Below are positions 44,501 to 55,940 of a stretch of 64,000 bases of DNA, piece after piece (within the stretch, counting starts at the first letter, position 1; each line of letters starts with the position of its first letter). Made by a program: the position numbers and the translations under genes. The notes below the pieces were generated by a model. That model saw nothing but the letters and a program-made list of their open reading frames with translations, did no database searches and was not told the DNA's origin. Where the stretch lies: contig OZ023184.1 in NCBI GenBank assembly GCA_963995505.1, positions 16,800,228 to 16,864,227 of the forward strand. The letters are read 5' to 3'. This stretch comes from Hypericum androsaemum (lineage: Eukaryota; Streptophyta; Magnoliopsida; Malpighiales; Hypericaceae).

Positions 44501-45842
44501 TAATTCCATAGTCATAAGATTGTTCGGGAGGTAGTGACTTGGTTCCTTGAAGAGGTTTCCAAATTCCCGAATCAATTCCTGCTAGTGACCACGAAAGTTA
44601 GTTGAAAACTCCTGTCCTCCCAAGTCTGCAATATCCAACGCGTAGATAGTTTCATGGCAATGGACTGGATCGATCCAAAATATACAAAAAGCTCTCAAAA
44701 GTTTTTCCATTGGAATTGCCTTGACGGGTTGGTCTCCGAGCAAACAGCTGAACTAGGTCTACTTGGAATCACCGCTACGGTAATCATGAAGTACAATCTC
44801 CTTGCCTTTGTTCTTGATAGTGATTGGATTTACTTAATGCATCCAATCAGTTCCAAGCACTATATCGTAAGTGCCTAAGGCTAGAATTCAAAAATCACAA
44901 CGGAAACTACTACCACACATTTCCCAGTCTAAGTTAGGGCAAATTGTGGAGAAGGGCACTTTGGACTCGTTGGCGAGAGCAATGGTCATATTGATCGCCT
45001 CGAGCACCTCCAACTTCAAGTCTCGAACCAGGTCAGAGTTGATGAAGATTCCCTTACTACTCGTATCCAACAAAATCAACACTGGCTTGCCTTGTATAGT
45101 GCATTTTAATTTCAACGTGCCACTTCCACTGCTGCCATTGATGGCATGTATGGAGATCTCAACAATACCCTCATCTGTGGTAGCCTTGAGTTCATCCAAG
45201 GGCGGCTCCTCCATCTCCTCGGCCCTGTCCTTGATGGCATTGAGCTATCCTTTCTTGCATAGGTGCCCCTTGAACCACTTGTCACCGCACCGAAAGCAAG
45301 TAGGTCCTTTTTGGGAAGGATGTGCCCACGGTGGTTGTTGATGGGCTTAAAAGGAATGGCGCTTCCCATCCCTCAGCTCGTCGATCCCTTGTTCATAGTC
45401 TTTAAAGCAGCCTCGTGAAGACACGCCTTGTCAATCGCATCTTCGATGGTCGATGGAGCGTGGGTCCTGACCAATGACTCAAGAGTATCATTTAGCCTAC
45501 CGATAAAACTAAACACAATGTATCTGTATGAGAGAATGGGGTTCTCTCGTAACATCATGCCTTTAACTCCTCAAACTTCTCAATGTAGTCTTCGATGTTA
45601 TCAGTCTATTTATGTTGATTGAATTCCATGACCACACTGCCGGAATCCCTATTTCTGAACCTCTGACAAAGCTTGTCGACAAAGAGAGTCCAGCTAGGGT
45701 CCAGGTTGCTCAACCGCCATGAGTCAGACCAAGTTTCAGCTGCTGCATTCATTTCTAGGCTAGCCAACTTGAAGTGTGGATTGCTCTGGCTGAATTCCGA
45801 GAAGTCATTCCGTAACTTCTGATTCAAGTGTGGGGTTTTCAT
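41527..45842 (-). pseudogene. Gypsy gag-pol of the minus-strand chromovirus, broken
   Basis: Gag KLASLEMNAAAETWSDSWRL (45842-45606), then YRYIVFSFIGRLNDTLESLV (45558-45373). A zinc-knuckle region lies at about 45280. Protease LILLDTSSKGIFINSDL (about 45060) has Ser in place of the Gly of the usual D-T/S-G triad. RT (44421-43711) has QCMDYRQLN and FGLTNAPATF, but its catalytic box reads FFNDILIYS, one Asp replaced by Asn. RNase H (43939-43181) includes ILETDASDVGIGVFL. Integrase (43196-42510) includes DVILVVVDHFTKCGHFI. The chromodomain end (41838-41527) reads VLVKWANLHEDDATWED. Multiple frameshifts, the two catalytic substitutions and a MITE in the integrase region make it dead. Confidence 0.92.
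42110..42341. mobile_element. Small hAT-like MITE (232 bp) in the Gypsy integrase
   Basis: Termini CAGGGACGGAG at 42110 and CTCCGTCCCTG ending at 42341. The 8-bp duplication is ACCCTCGT (42102-42109) and ACCCTAGT (42342-42349), 7 of 8 matching. CAGGG(A/G)CGGAGC-type termini are common in plant hAT elements. AT-rich interior, no coding. Nesting depth here: MITE in Gypsy in Mutator-like element in neprosin intron. Confidence 0.9.
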
Positions 45843-45859
45843 AGTTTAATTCCCAAGAA

Positions 45860-48800
45860 GGAGACAATGGCAAACTCCACCTCCTCATCGGTCCTCAAAC
45901 ACCTTCAACCTCCCTTCCTTAACCTCCTTATAGCTTCCTTTTCCTTCCCTGCCTAACCCTCCCCATCCTTTTCCGTCAGTGCGTTCTGGAGCAGGCAAAG
46001 ATTTGGTTTTTTCTCCCGGCATAGGTAAGTTTGGTCTCAAGCCCTCTCTCGCTCATGGCAACTAGGTCTTCATCGGTTTTGTTATTTATTGATCGCCTCC
46101 CCTTTCAATGGGGGCACGAAGATGTGCGAAGCTTGTTCGCCAAGCACGTGAAGGTTCTTGACATTTTCGTTCCTAGAAAGCTGTCCAAGCCTGGCACAAG
46201 CTCAGATCAAAAAGTCTAAGCTTGTTGTTGATGCTGCACATTTTGACCGTAACTCAAAGACACCAAAGCCTCCATGTCCACCTCTACTCCCATTAGTCAA
46301 CCCTCCACCAGGCAAAAGCTCTTTTGGCCCTTCCTATGCTACAACCTTGAGGATGCCCCCTCTTGGAATGCCGATCCCTCTGTCTGTGACTTTCCCTTCC
46401 CCTCGCCCTCGAAACGGCTTCTTAGGAGCGCTATTGTGAAGACTAAGGATGCTAATCAAGGTTTTTGTCTGGAAGTTCTACTCAACAATCTTGGATGCCC
46501 AATCTCTTTAGTTCATCCTCTGGGGAGGTTGCACTATCTAATCACCTTCCCGGATTGTGATGTTAAGGCTAAATGGCTCGAGGAGCTTAAATCGCACCTT
46601 TCTGAAGTTGGCGATTGGTCTCCTTCCTTTGTACCAGCGGCAAGGACGACGTAGATTTCCTGTAGTGGAGTTCCCTTGAACGCTCGTTGTGAGGATTTCT
46701 ATAAGGTTCTGGTTGCATCTTTTGGTGTCTTTGTCTCGGCTGAGGATTGCTCTGATCAGCTAGTGGATGAGGTCTATCTGCTCATACATACGAATTTAAT
46801 AAGAAGCATTAATCTCTTAGTTCAGGCATTGATTAGAGGTTTTCCTCATGCGGTTGTTCTCAAGGAGTTTGTCAGAGACGGGGGACAAGTTAAGTGGAGT
46901 CGAATGGATAAAAACTGGGAATCAAGCTCGTTTGCCTCTGAACTACCAACCCGTGTGGCTGACTCCATGGCCGGCGATAAAGACGGCGTAATTCTGGTCA
47001 ACATGGATCAAGAGGTGGGTGTCGGTTCCTCTTCTCCAAAAAGCAAGGCGGCTGTGTTCTCCTCAGTTTCCAGGGAAGGTTTGAAAAGTGACCCTTCATC
47101 TCCACGTTGTTCATCTTCCGAAGTAGCCTCTCCCAATTTACTCTCGACCCTTTAGTTCCAGCCGACAATCTGCAGTCTCCTGGGTCCCACGATTCTAGTG
47201 CGCTTGCAATTGGGCCGGGTGTGAGCCGTTGACTATTGCCCCGATTACTACTCCCTTAGGTTTGCCTTTATCCCAAGGAGTTGGGCCCATCGCTGTTGAG
47301 CCCACTATAGCACTACCTAATAACACAAGCAAAAATTTAGTCCAAGAAAATGTTGAGAGCCCAACTCTTCATATTGTCCTTATCGTTCCAACACGGGCGA
47401 AGAACAAAAACCGAAAGCCAATTAAGTTGAGGTCCGTAAATCTCTTTCTTTACAAATTTAAACCTTTTAGAAGGGTTCCCAGGTGCAGCTTGGATGCTGG
47501 GTCCAGGCAAGTTGGCGATGAAGAGATCATGAATAGAAATAGGGTTATGCTTGCTGCTCTGGGATTAACGTCAATCAACCCTGAAGATGTCTAGAGAATT
47601 GCTTGTGGGTGGGTATCATTCCCAGGGATAACCCCATCTCGCTACTTGATTTTCTTAACGGCCTCTTACCACAACCTCTTATTCCTCTACCAGATTCAGC
47701 TGCAGACAACCAAGGAGATGAAACTACCCAATGAATTGGCTTCAATGGAATGCGCGGGGCATCAACTCCCCGGTAACAAGGCGAGCAATCAAAAGCTTGG
47801 TTCGAACTAATAAAGTGGGGCTCCTCGGCCTCATGGAAACAAAAGTTGTAAATCCTTCTGCAGTAATGGCGAAGCAAATGTGGCGAAGAGAGCATATGGG
47901 TTGGGATGCGGTGCCCTCTAATGGGCGCTTTGGAGGCTTATTTATTATCTGGAGTTGTTCTTTCTTCAGGTGCTCTATCATCCATAAGGGTACCCGTTGG
48001 CTATTCCTCGAAAGTGAGTTAGTTGCTTCTGGTGCTGAGTGTTGTGTTTTGCTTGTTTATGGTCCCTCCTCAGTTTCGGACCAACGTTTGCTTTGGGAGG
48101 ATCTTGTCGCGTTAAGGAGCTCTTCAAGTATAGATCTTTGTATTGTAATGGGGGATTTTAATGCTGTGCTGCAAAGACATGAGCGCAAAGGGAATTCAGA
48201 CTATGGTCTTCTTGCGTCCAGGTTCTTCCGTTGTTTTATTGATGACATGGACTTGGTGGATCTTCCCCTTTATGGGCGCAAGTTCACTTGGAGTAGTACG
48301 GAGGCAGCAAGCCGAATTGATAGATTTTTAGTCTCTCATAGTGGTTTCAGTTGTTCCCAGATTGTCATCAATCCGCGTTATGTAAAGGTACCTCTGATCA
48401 TTGCCCAATACTTCTTAAGTCGGATAGTCTCAATTGGGGCCCTAAGCCCTTTAGATTCTTCTCTGGTTGGTTGTCCACGCCGGAATTCCATGACAAAATT
48501 GCAACTTGGTGGACAGAATTCGATTACGCTACTAGCGGGCCAAACAAGGTGATCTTTAAACTTAAGCTCCTCAAAGAAAAACTTAAAAAAGAGAAGCCCA
48601 CTCCGTTTGCAGATATTTCTGACAATATCGATGCTCTTAAAGCTGAATTGGATTCTCTTGATCTGATTGATGAAAGATCTGGCCTCAAAACTAGTCAGAA
48701 AGTCCATCGCCGTGATGTTTCCAAGGGCATCTGGCATGATCAGCAGCTATTGGATTCTTTGTGGCATCAAAAATCACGCGCTCAGTGGGGTACTAAAGGA

Positions 48801-51411
48801 GATCGTAATTCTAAGTATTTCCATGCTCTCACCAAACTTCGGGAAAAAATAAATTTCATTGGTTGTATTCGCACCCCTAATGGAGTTTTTGTGGATCCGT
48901 CTGGCATCAAAGGAGCTTCCATGGAAAAGTTCAAGGATTAATTTTCGGAAGTTCTTTGGAAACGACCAACTCTTGACCATTCACTCTTTGACAAAATTTC
49001 GCAAGAGACAAGGACTGAGCTTGATCGTGATCCTTGTGATGAGGAAATCAAGCAAGCTATGTGGGATTGTGATGGAGACAAAGCGCCGGGGCCTGACGGC
49101 TTTTGTATGTCTTCTTATAAATATTGCTGGAGAACAGTGGCAGATGATGTTGGTCTCTTTGTCAAGCACTTTTTCAGGCACGCATACTTACTTCCTGAGG
49201 TGAAAGCTTCATTCATTGCTTTAATACCTTAGTGCCATGGTGCGAATCAACTCAAGGATTTTCAACCTATTTCACTCGTTGGTAGCCTGTACAAGATTGT
49301 AACTAAGATCATATCTTTGCGCCTCAAGCGTGCTATTGGTCAGGTTATAGGCCCTGAGCAATCGGGGTTCTTAGAGGGACGACAGATGCTTGATAGCATT
49401 TTAATCTGTAGTGAGCTAGCCAATTGGATGAAGCACAACAAGGCCAAAGGGCTTTTTCTTAAGCTTGACTTCAGGAAAGCTTTTGATTGCGTCTCTTGGG
49501 ACTTCATTGATGATATGTTGGATGCCATGGGTTTCGGGTCTCGTCTAAGGCGTTGAATTTCTGGCTGCTTACGCGGGTCATCCTCATCCGTCTTAATCAA
49601 TGGCTCGCCCTCCAATTTGTTCCCTCTCCACCGAGGCCTCGAGCAGGGGGATCCGATGTCCCCGTATCTATTCCTGATAGTTGCCGAAGGACTAAGAAGA
49701 ATGATTTTAAGAGCCGAGAGAGTGGGCTTGATTCAAGGATTACCTATACCTGGGATGAATTCTGATCTTTGCCTCTCCAGTTTGCGGACGATACCATGCT
49801 CTTCACTAAGCCTAACCTTTAATATATTTCTAACCTCAAAAATATCTTGTTGTCTTTTGCCTTAGTTTCAGGTTTAACTCTAAATTTTGAGAAATGCTCC
49901 ATCATTGGGATCAACTTGGATGATGACTGGTTATCTAGTGCTACGGAGACTTGGCATTGTCGAAGCCAATAGTTGCCATTCAAGTATCTTGGAGTTCTTG
50001 TTGGTACTTCCATGAGGCATCGTTCTCATTGGGAGCCCCTCCTTGAACTCTTTGATAACAGGCTCTCCTCTTGGAAAGGCTGTTTGCTCTCACTCGGTGG
50101 TCGCGTCACGCTTGTCAAGGCTATTCTTTTGAGTTTACCTATTTTCTATATGTCTTTGTTTAGGATGCCGGCTGGAGTTATGAAGCTTCTAAAGGGGAAG
50201 ATGACTAAGTTCCTTTGGTCTGGGGATCCAACTAAACGAAGCCTAACCTTTGTCTCTTGGGATCTTGCTAGTCTTCCAGTTGACAAAGGCGGTCTGGGAC
50301 TTGTCAGGCTTGACTTATAGAATGAAGTTTTATTACGCAAGTGGACATGGCGTTATCTCTCGGAGCCAGAATCACTGTGGGTTCGTGTTATCAAGGGCAT
50401 CCATGATGGTCCTGGTCGGGGGGGTGTCACTTGTTATGGCTAAAGTTCCTTGTTGCACTCGCTTTTCAAGTCTTTGGAGTGCTATTTGGAATTTGGCCTC
50501 CTCAGGGGTTTCTTCTGCTACTGTCCTCAGGCGTAATATTTATCGTTCAGTTGGCAGGGGAGACTCCATAAGATTCTGGGAGGACAACTGGCAGTCGGAT
50601 ACTCCCATCTCGCATCTCTTTCCCAGACTGTATCAGATTTCATCTCAAAAGGGAGCTCCCATCTCGGCATTTTGTTTCTCTTCTGAAGGTTCACTGAGAT
50701 GGTTTTCGATTTGGACGCGCGAGCTTCAGGCTTGGGAGGAGGACTTGCTGAGATCTCTCCTGGCCTTTCTTCAAGCTTCTCGTCCACTACAGGATACTGC
50801 TTCAGACTGTGTTAAGTGGAGGCCTGACTCACATATGGGCTTCTCTGTGAGAAGTCTCTATTCGATGAGGTTTGATGGTTTCTTCTCTATGGCCCCCTCA
50901 GTTCTTCGAAACGGACTGCCTAAGCTCATCCCTTACAAAGTTAGTTATTTCTTATGGATGGCCTTACAAGGTCGCATTAAAATAAGAGACAATCTTCTCC
51001 GGGTTGGGCTACTGCGTCCTTGTGATTCAAAATGCCTGCTTTGCAACCAAGAGGTCGAGTCTTCTAGCCATCTCTTTACTCATTGCACGGTTGTTACAAA
51101 GATTTGGGATCATTTTGCCATATTGCTCGGGATTAGTTGGTGCGCATGTAGTTCTACTCTGCAATTCTTGGAGCTTTGGATTGGGCTTGTCCATGGAAAC
51201 GTTCTTAAGCAGATTTGGTATACATTATTCGCGTTTGTTTGTTGGTGCATTTGGAAGGCAAGAAATCGTGTTATGTTCGATGGTGACACCTTCAGTGCCA
51301 CAAATCTGCTACATCGAGTTACAAGGTGCCTTTCTGAAAGGTCGTATTGGTCCGGCTTGTCTGCCCGGATTAATTTCCAAGATGTACTATTGTATGTTAG
51401 CTCTAAGGCGT
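45860..51411 (+). mobile_element. LINE3: nearly complete plant LINE, 3' end missing
   Basis: The element starts near 45860, next to the truncated Gypsy gag, with a C/T-rich 5' region. ORF1 (46055-47594) and ORF2 (47731 onward) follow in the order of plant L1-type LINEs. The 3' end is lost where a large LTR begins at 51412. LINE2 and the 2470 fragment are relatives of the same family and can be aligned to it. The exact 5' end and target duplication are not determined. Confidence 0.85.
46055..47594 (+). pseudogene. LINE3 ORF1 (RNA-binding protein with RRM), broken
   Basis: ATG at 46055: MATRSSSVLLFIDRLPFQWG, then HEDVRSLFAKHVKVLDIFVP. This is an RRM fold start (RNP-like FIDRLPF), typical of ORF1 proteins of one class of plant LINEs. 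A frameshift near 46195 moves the rest to other frames: SPKRLLRSAIV-type sequence to 46654, then SFGVFVSAEDCSDQLVDEVY, HTNLIRSINLLVQALIRG and acidic/Ser-rich parts to 47150, then a basic tail KNKNRKPIKLR (about 47400). The protein would coat LINE RNA. At least three breaks, so not functional. Confidence 0.8.
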
Positions 51412-51449
51412 TGTCACGACCAAAATTTGTGGTCGGTGACCGGCGCTAG
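47731..51449 (+). pseudogene. LINE3 ORF2: endonuclease, reverse transcriptase, zinc-binding C terminus, broken
   Basis: Starts at 47731 MNWLQWNARGINSPVTRRAI. AP-type endonuclease motifs: WNARG, LLGLMETKVV, CIVMGDFNAVLQRHERKG, SRIDRFLVS. After a frameshift near 48360 comes SDHCPILL (about 48411). Reverse transcriptase: DKAPGPDGF (about 49080), EQSGFLEGRQMLDSILIC and LFLKLDFRKAFDCVSWDF (49360-49500), QFADDTMLF (about 49783), YLGVLVGTS, NRLSSWKGCLLSLGGRV. The zf-RVT region, 50805-51120, has KWRPDSHMGFSVRSLY, YKVSYFLWMALQG and Cys/His residues in CLLCNQEVESSSHLFTHC. Several stops and frameshifts are present. The final codons past 51411 read into the neighbouring LTR. Confidence 0.9.
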
Positions 51450-54001
51450 ACTTCAACTCCTTTAATCATAAAGAAATCTAGCCAGCCTCAAATGTATTCA
51501 GAATTTATAATAATTATCCTTTAAACATAAAATTTAAAACCTAATGATCTTTAGTTTCTTATTCCAAGTTTACAAAATATAAGCCAAGCTTTTTCTTTTT
51601 AATACATACTCCCAAGATTAAAACAAATCCTGTGACTAGTGAGCTTCTAGATCAATGAGAAAAATACAAACTGGAGACCATTAAGACCAGTCCTGAAGAA
51701 CAAGTGGACTAGACATGATCAGACTAGATCTCTGGACTAATACAACTTGTGTACGAGTTCCTGCAAAACTGGTGAGAGGGGGGTGAGTGTTTTGGAACAC
51801 CCCGAAAACAAATAACATATGCATCGCAATTTATTTAGCCACTCAATGCACAAACGTACCTAACACATGCATATGACTAACATTGCAATTGAATCATTCA
51901 GACATGTACACTATCATAAAGTTATACTTACGAGATGACCAAATTTTAACATAAAATCACAAAAGCACAGAAACATGAGTAAACTACTCAACGTCCCATA
52001 CCGTCACGTAATTTGACGCACAAACACATAATTCCAAAATCAAATCACAGCATTGGACGAATATTCGACAACATCTAAATCGTGTCTCTCCCTCTCCAAT
52101 ATGAGAATATCATATCTCAAAGGCGCCATCATCAACCAACCTCCTCGGCCAAATAGTTCTGTCCGCAGAAGGTAATCATATCATATCAGACCAACCTCAT
52201 CGGCCAAATAGTTCTGCCCGCCATAGGCAACTAATTATATCAAACCAACATCATCGGCCAAAGAGTTCTGTCAGCCGTAGGCAACCATATCATATCAGAC
52301 ATCGGCCAAATAATTCTGCCCGTCGTAGGCAACCATATCATATCAGACCAACCTCATCGGCCCTATAGTTCTGGCCGCCGTAGGCAACCATATCATATCA
52401 GACCAACCTCATCGGCCCTATAGTTCTGCCCGCCGTAGGCAACCAATCATATCAGATCAACCTCATCGGCCAAATAGTTCTGCCGCCGTAGGCAACCATA
52501 TCATACCAAATCCACATACATAATTATATCGTACCAGATGCAAACGTAGCCATATCGTGCCAAAACCAAACATAACAAGATCGTACTAAATCCAGATATA
52601 ATCAGACCATACTAAAGCCAAACATAACCATATCAAATAAATCTTCATATCACACAAATCCATAAGCTCCAAACCGAACAAATATATCGAATGCCCCGAA
52701 TGGGCCAAATTGACCAAATATTCACATATCATAATCTCACATTTTCATATGACAGATGCACAATATGTACTCAAAAATATCATGATAAATAAATAGAGTG
52801 CGTCAAAGAAAGCACGAGTCACATATTATTTGTTTACCGAATTTTGCTGGACGAATATCCGAATCGACCGTACACCTTCGAATTCACAAATTTGAAATCG
52901 AATCTCAAATTGAATTAATTTTTCTTGAAGTTCTCCGTCTCCAAAGTATATCTCAAAACCTGTTAAATCAAGATACTTTAACTAATTTGACGCAAACTTT
53001 ATTTTAGGCTAAATGATTTAACTATCTTCACAAATCTTTCCATACCTACTACCAACTCCATTTTCTTTTTCACTATTACAGCTTCCATTTTATACATATC
53101 CTTTAATCCCTCATCCAAATAATCTGTATACTAATTATAGCCATAGTATATTTTATTTACACTCACTAGTAGCTCAGTTCACCCTCTCTTTTCAACTTGT
53201 TCATAATCTTATTTTTCTTTCGGTCAATCCAAACCCATAGCTACTTACATATATATATACATATTCACCATTTTTTCCAATCTCTGCATCGTCTCTTCAA
53301 TTAATGTGCTCTCTTCTATTAATTTGTTTCTACTTTGCCTCTTAATGTTCTTGCTAAAAAATAAATAATCTCCACATGAAAGTTTACCTCGGTCAATTTT
53401 TATCATATCTCATTGTTGGCCCCTTCTTCTTCTTCTTCTTTAATTTCGTAGTTCTTCTTTTCTTTTGTTTCCTTTCTATTCTTGCTTTTACTCTTTTGAT
53501 GATTTTCGTGGAAATTTTAACAATGAAAATTCCTCACTGAACTTAGTCTTTTTCAATGAAAATTCCTTTTGATGTTTTATTTTATTTTATTTAAATTTGC
53601 ATCGGTGTCAACCTTTTGGGACACCCACGTTTCTGTCATTATTTTGACTCACCTTTTTAATTTTTGTTGCCCTTATCCAATAAGCAAGACACAACTTAAT
53701 ATATTTCTCATTCATTTATATTAGATTTCTCAGTTTCGTGGCTTGCGAAATATTTTGCCGTCTTTTTAACTTTTTTTTTTCATCTTATCACTTTTAAATG
53801 AACCATGTTTCTTTACCTTTTTTTTACTTCTAACTTATCTTATTTTATTGGATTATTCTTATCTATATTAGAAACGTCAAACTTACTGAATTCATATGAG
53901 TTTTAATTTTTAATACATTACAAACTATCAGATTATTAAAAATTAAACTTAAATAATTAATCGGCTCAAATTATATCGAACCGTATTCTTAGAGTGTCTC
54001 A
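51412..54001 (-). repeat. Large solo LTR of a Gypsy family related to the 15-28 kb array, minus strand
   Basis: The left end tgtcacgacc, then gtggtcggtgaccggcgctag and ctagccagcctcaaa, is the reverse complement of the LTR 3' ends at 17520-17558 and 23810-23848 (ctagcgccggtcaccgacc). The right end agagtgtctca gives a minus-strand start TGAGACACTC. Length 2.6 kb is like the array LTRs. The flanking five bases differ (ggcgt left, atgac right), so either the boundaries or the history (inter-element recombination, deletion) are not simple. No coding sequence inside. Confidence 0.6.
52136..52510. repeat. Minisatellite, 54-57-bp unit, about seven copies
   Basis: Unit: caacctcatcggccaaatag, then ttctgcccgccgtaggcaac and catatcatatcagac. 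Copies start near 52137, 52192, 52246, 52294 (shortened), 52340, 52396 and 52454. Lies within the large LTR. Copies differ by a few bases and one is partly deleted. Confidence 0.88.
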
Positions 54002-54369
54002 ATGACTAATTTTCATTGCTATTTTCAAACAATGTATATCATCATCTTACCGAATCACTTAACATGTGCACGTGGAGGAATTACCACCCACTACAACTGT
54101 GCACGTGGCACTTAGAGGAAATAACAAATAAGAGCAGGTGGCAACACCACACTAAGGACGTGACAGCTTCACGAAACAGGAAGAACTATCTGGGTAAATT
54201 GATTTCATTCCATTTTGATTCCATATCTGTGCACGTGTTTCTTTATTTTGATTCCATATCGGTTTCTTAATTTTGTCTCCTGGGTTTCTTGATTTTGATT
54301 TTGATTTTGGTGTTCTTCTGCCTCTTGTTTTTTTTAACTGTGGGGTATTTGAGACTTTTTTAGTGTGTA

Positions 54370-54515
54370 CTTGTCGGAGAAATTTTCGAAAAGTCGAGCC
54401 AAGATTTTCAGAGGTGTATTATTTTAAACTAGAAAGACTGAAAAATGTTATTAAAAATAGTAAAAACTAAAAAAAATATTTTATTAAACACTAGAGACCT
54501 TAGAAAATTTTTCCC
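54370..54515 (-). repeat. Right terminal inverted repeat of the Mutator-like element
   Basis: Reverse complement matches 40407-40530, followed by the 9-bp duplication at 54516-54524. Confidence 0.8.
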
Positions 54516-55940
54516 TTCTACTTTTACCTCTCAATTGAAATACTAATTCCCCATTGAAAACCACCATATCTAGGATTTACCTCTCAATTGTAGCATCCGT
54601 TTCTGTAACTTTTACTCTGATTTTCATATGGAAAAAGAAATAATCAAGAAAAATAAAATCAACCTAATTAAGCCATATGAGAAAATAATTTACACATGGT
54701 GATGATAAAAACATTAAATCATGGATACTCACTGTCCAGTAAACAAAAAGCCTAGTAAGTGTGTCGCCATACAGAGAAGGCAAAACCTGTAAATACAAAA
54801 AATTAAATATACGTAGGTTGCCCAAACACCCAAAGTTGACTCAAGCTCATCTTGCCATGGTGCTCTACGTAGGGTGCCCAAGCATTCAGAGTGCTTTTTA
54901 TATAGTCCAATTACATATGCAGAACGTGTGATTGCATACTCTAACCAATAAAGAAATATACATAGAGAATAAAGTCTCATTTGAAAATTGAAAACAAGAT
55001 GTATGAATCACACACACCGGATACTTGTTCATTTAATTAGCCAAAACAAATATTGTCACTTTTATTCAACAAAATCATTATCAGGTACCATTTTTATTGA
55101 ATTTGGTCTTCATACTACTGCTATCCTAATTTTCATTTCCAAGTAATTAAAGTAAGTATATTTTCAAACTGAAGCTAACTCTGTCCAAGTATAGATCCAT
55201 AAGATACATATAACCTGTGAAATAAGAAAATTCGGAAGTACAGTTGAAACATGGCATAGAGTAAAATTACATAAAAGGGCAAATTCAAGAAATATTAGAT
55301 GTAATAAGTACAAATGAAGAGCAAAATTAATAAATCCAACATTCACAAATGTAACAAGTATAAACTTTGAACGAACTTCATGGGTACTGGGGTCATCATT
55401 GCTAAAAAGTATATATTTCATTCCAGATTTTTCAATCTGAGTAGCTCTTAAAATGTCTTCTTGTCTTGTTCTTCTAATTGAAATTGTTCCTTTCAGACAT
55501 TTTTACCACTTGCATTCCAAAATATATGTTGAATTAAAGTTATTTGAAATTTTTGGTGCCACCTAAATATTGGTCATAAGAAGAACCAATAAAAATTTAC
55601 AGTTATAAAAAATTATACATAAATATTAGAGGATTTTTTTTTCATCCAATACCATTTTTTAATTATCATTGATATTTTTCTTTTTAATAGAGGATTATGG
55701 AAAACAGGTTGCTTATGAAATGGAACACAATCAACCAATTTACCATCAGGACTCTACATAACAAAATCCACATCAAATATTATTAAGACAATAAGAAAAG
55801 GATTGTCATGCCATACAAAAAAATATATAATTTATTCAAAAAATTTAGTAATTAATAAATTAAGTTACCAGTATGGTTTTCTTTGCAGGCTTGTTAATTT
55901 TTCCTTGATATTCCCTTACAATCTTCTTTCGAGCTTATTA
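54516..55940 (-). pseudogene. Neprosin copy 2, exons 6 to 1
   Basis: Minus-strand exon relics. Exon 6, 54525-54615, is internally deleted after GCYN-like sequence. Exon 5, about 54735-54790, reads VLPSLYGDTLTRLFVYW. Exon 4, about 54830-54940, is badly decayed (MSLSQLWVFG is readable). Exon 3, 55430-55510, reads CLKGTISIRRTRQEDILRAT. Exon 2, about 55665-55745, reads SPDGKLVDCVPFHKQPVFHN. Exon 1, about 55870-55930, reads REYQGKINKPAKKTI. Introns align with copy 1. Its last exon is at 39800-40060, displaced by the Mutator-like insertion just after the exon 6 donor. Deletions in exons 4 and 6 make it a pseudogene. Confidence 0.85.

Larger units (their letters stand above)
41199..54165 (-). mobile_element. 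Gypsy chromovirus in minus orientation, with nested insertions
   Basis: Target duplication GCTTC at 41194-41198 and 54166-54170. The 3' LTR, 41199-41490, begins TGTCACG and ends GTGACA on the + strand, 292 bp. Of the 5' LTR only about 54007-54165 remains, with shared cacttggaggaataac-like and ccacactaaggacgtgaca blocks. Coding order on the minus strand is gag (45842 downwards), zinc knuckle, protease, RT, RNase H, integrase, chromodomain (41527). The short LTR and the chromodomain fit a small chromovirus such as the Reina type (inference). The gag N terminus, primer-binding site and part of the 5' LTR are lost at the junction with LINE3 and the large LTR. Confidence 0.85.
40407..54515. mobile_element. 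Mutator-like element with long inverted termini, carrying nested retroelements
   Basis: The left end (40407 onward) starts GGAAAAATTATTCTAAAGTC and continues with tggtgtttaatgaaacaccc and, at about 40500, aaatttctccgaaaaag. The right end, read in reverse from 54515, gives the same order: GGGAAAAATTTTCTAAGGTC, tagtgtttaata, then gaaaatttctccgacaag. Inverted termini of roughly 115-145 bp with a 9-bp duplication (TTATAGTTT 40398-40406 and TTCTACTTT 54516-54524, 7 of 9 matching) fit Mutator-like elements. Its own sequence is only 40407-41198 plus 54171-54515, with no transposase. The rest is a Gypsy insertion. Copy 1 of neprosin (3925-3945) shows the empty site. Confidence 0.8.

Noticed and set aside
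52136..52510. CRISPR-like array
   Set aside because: Repeat units are adjacent 54-57-bp copies with mutations throughout and no unique spacers, in a plant LTR.
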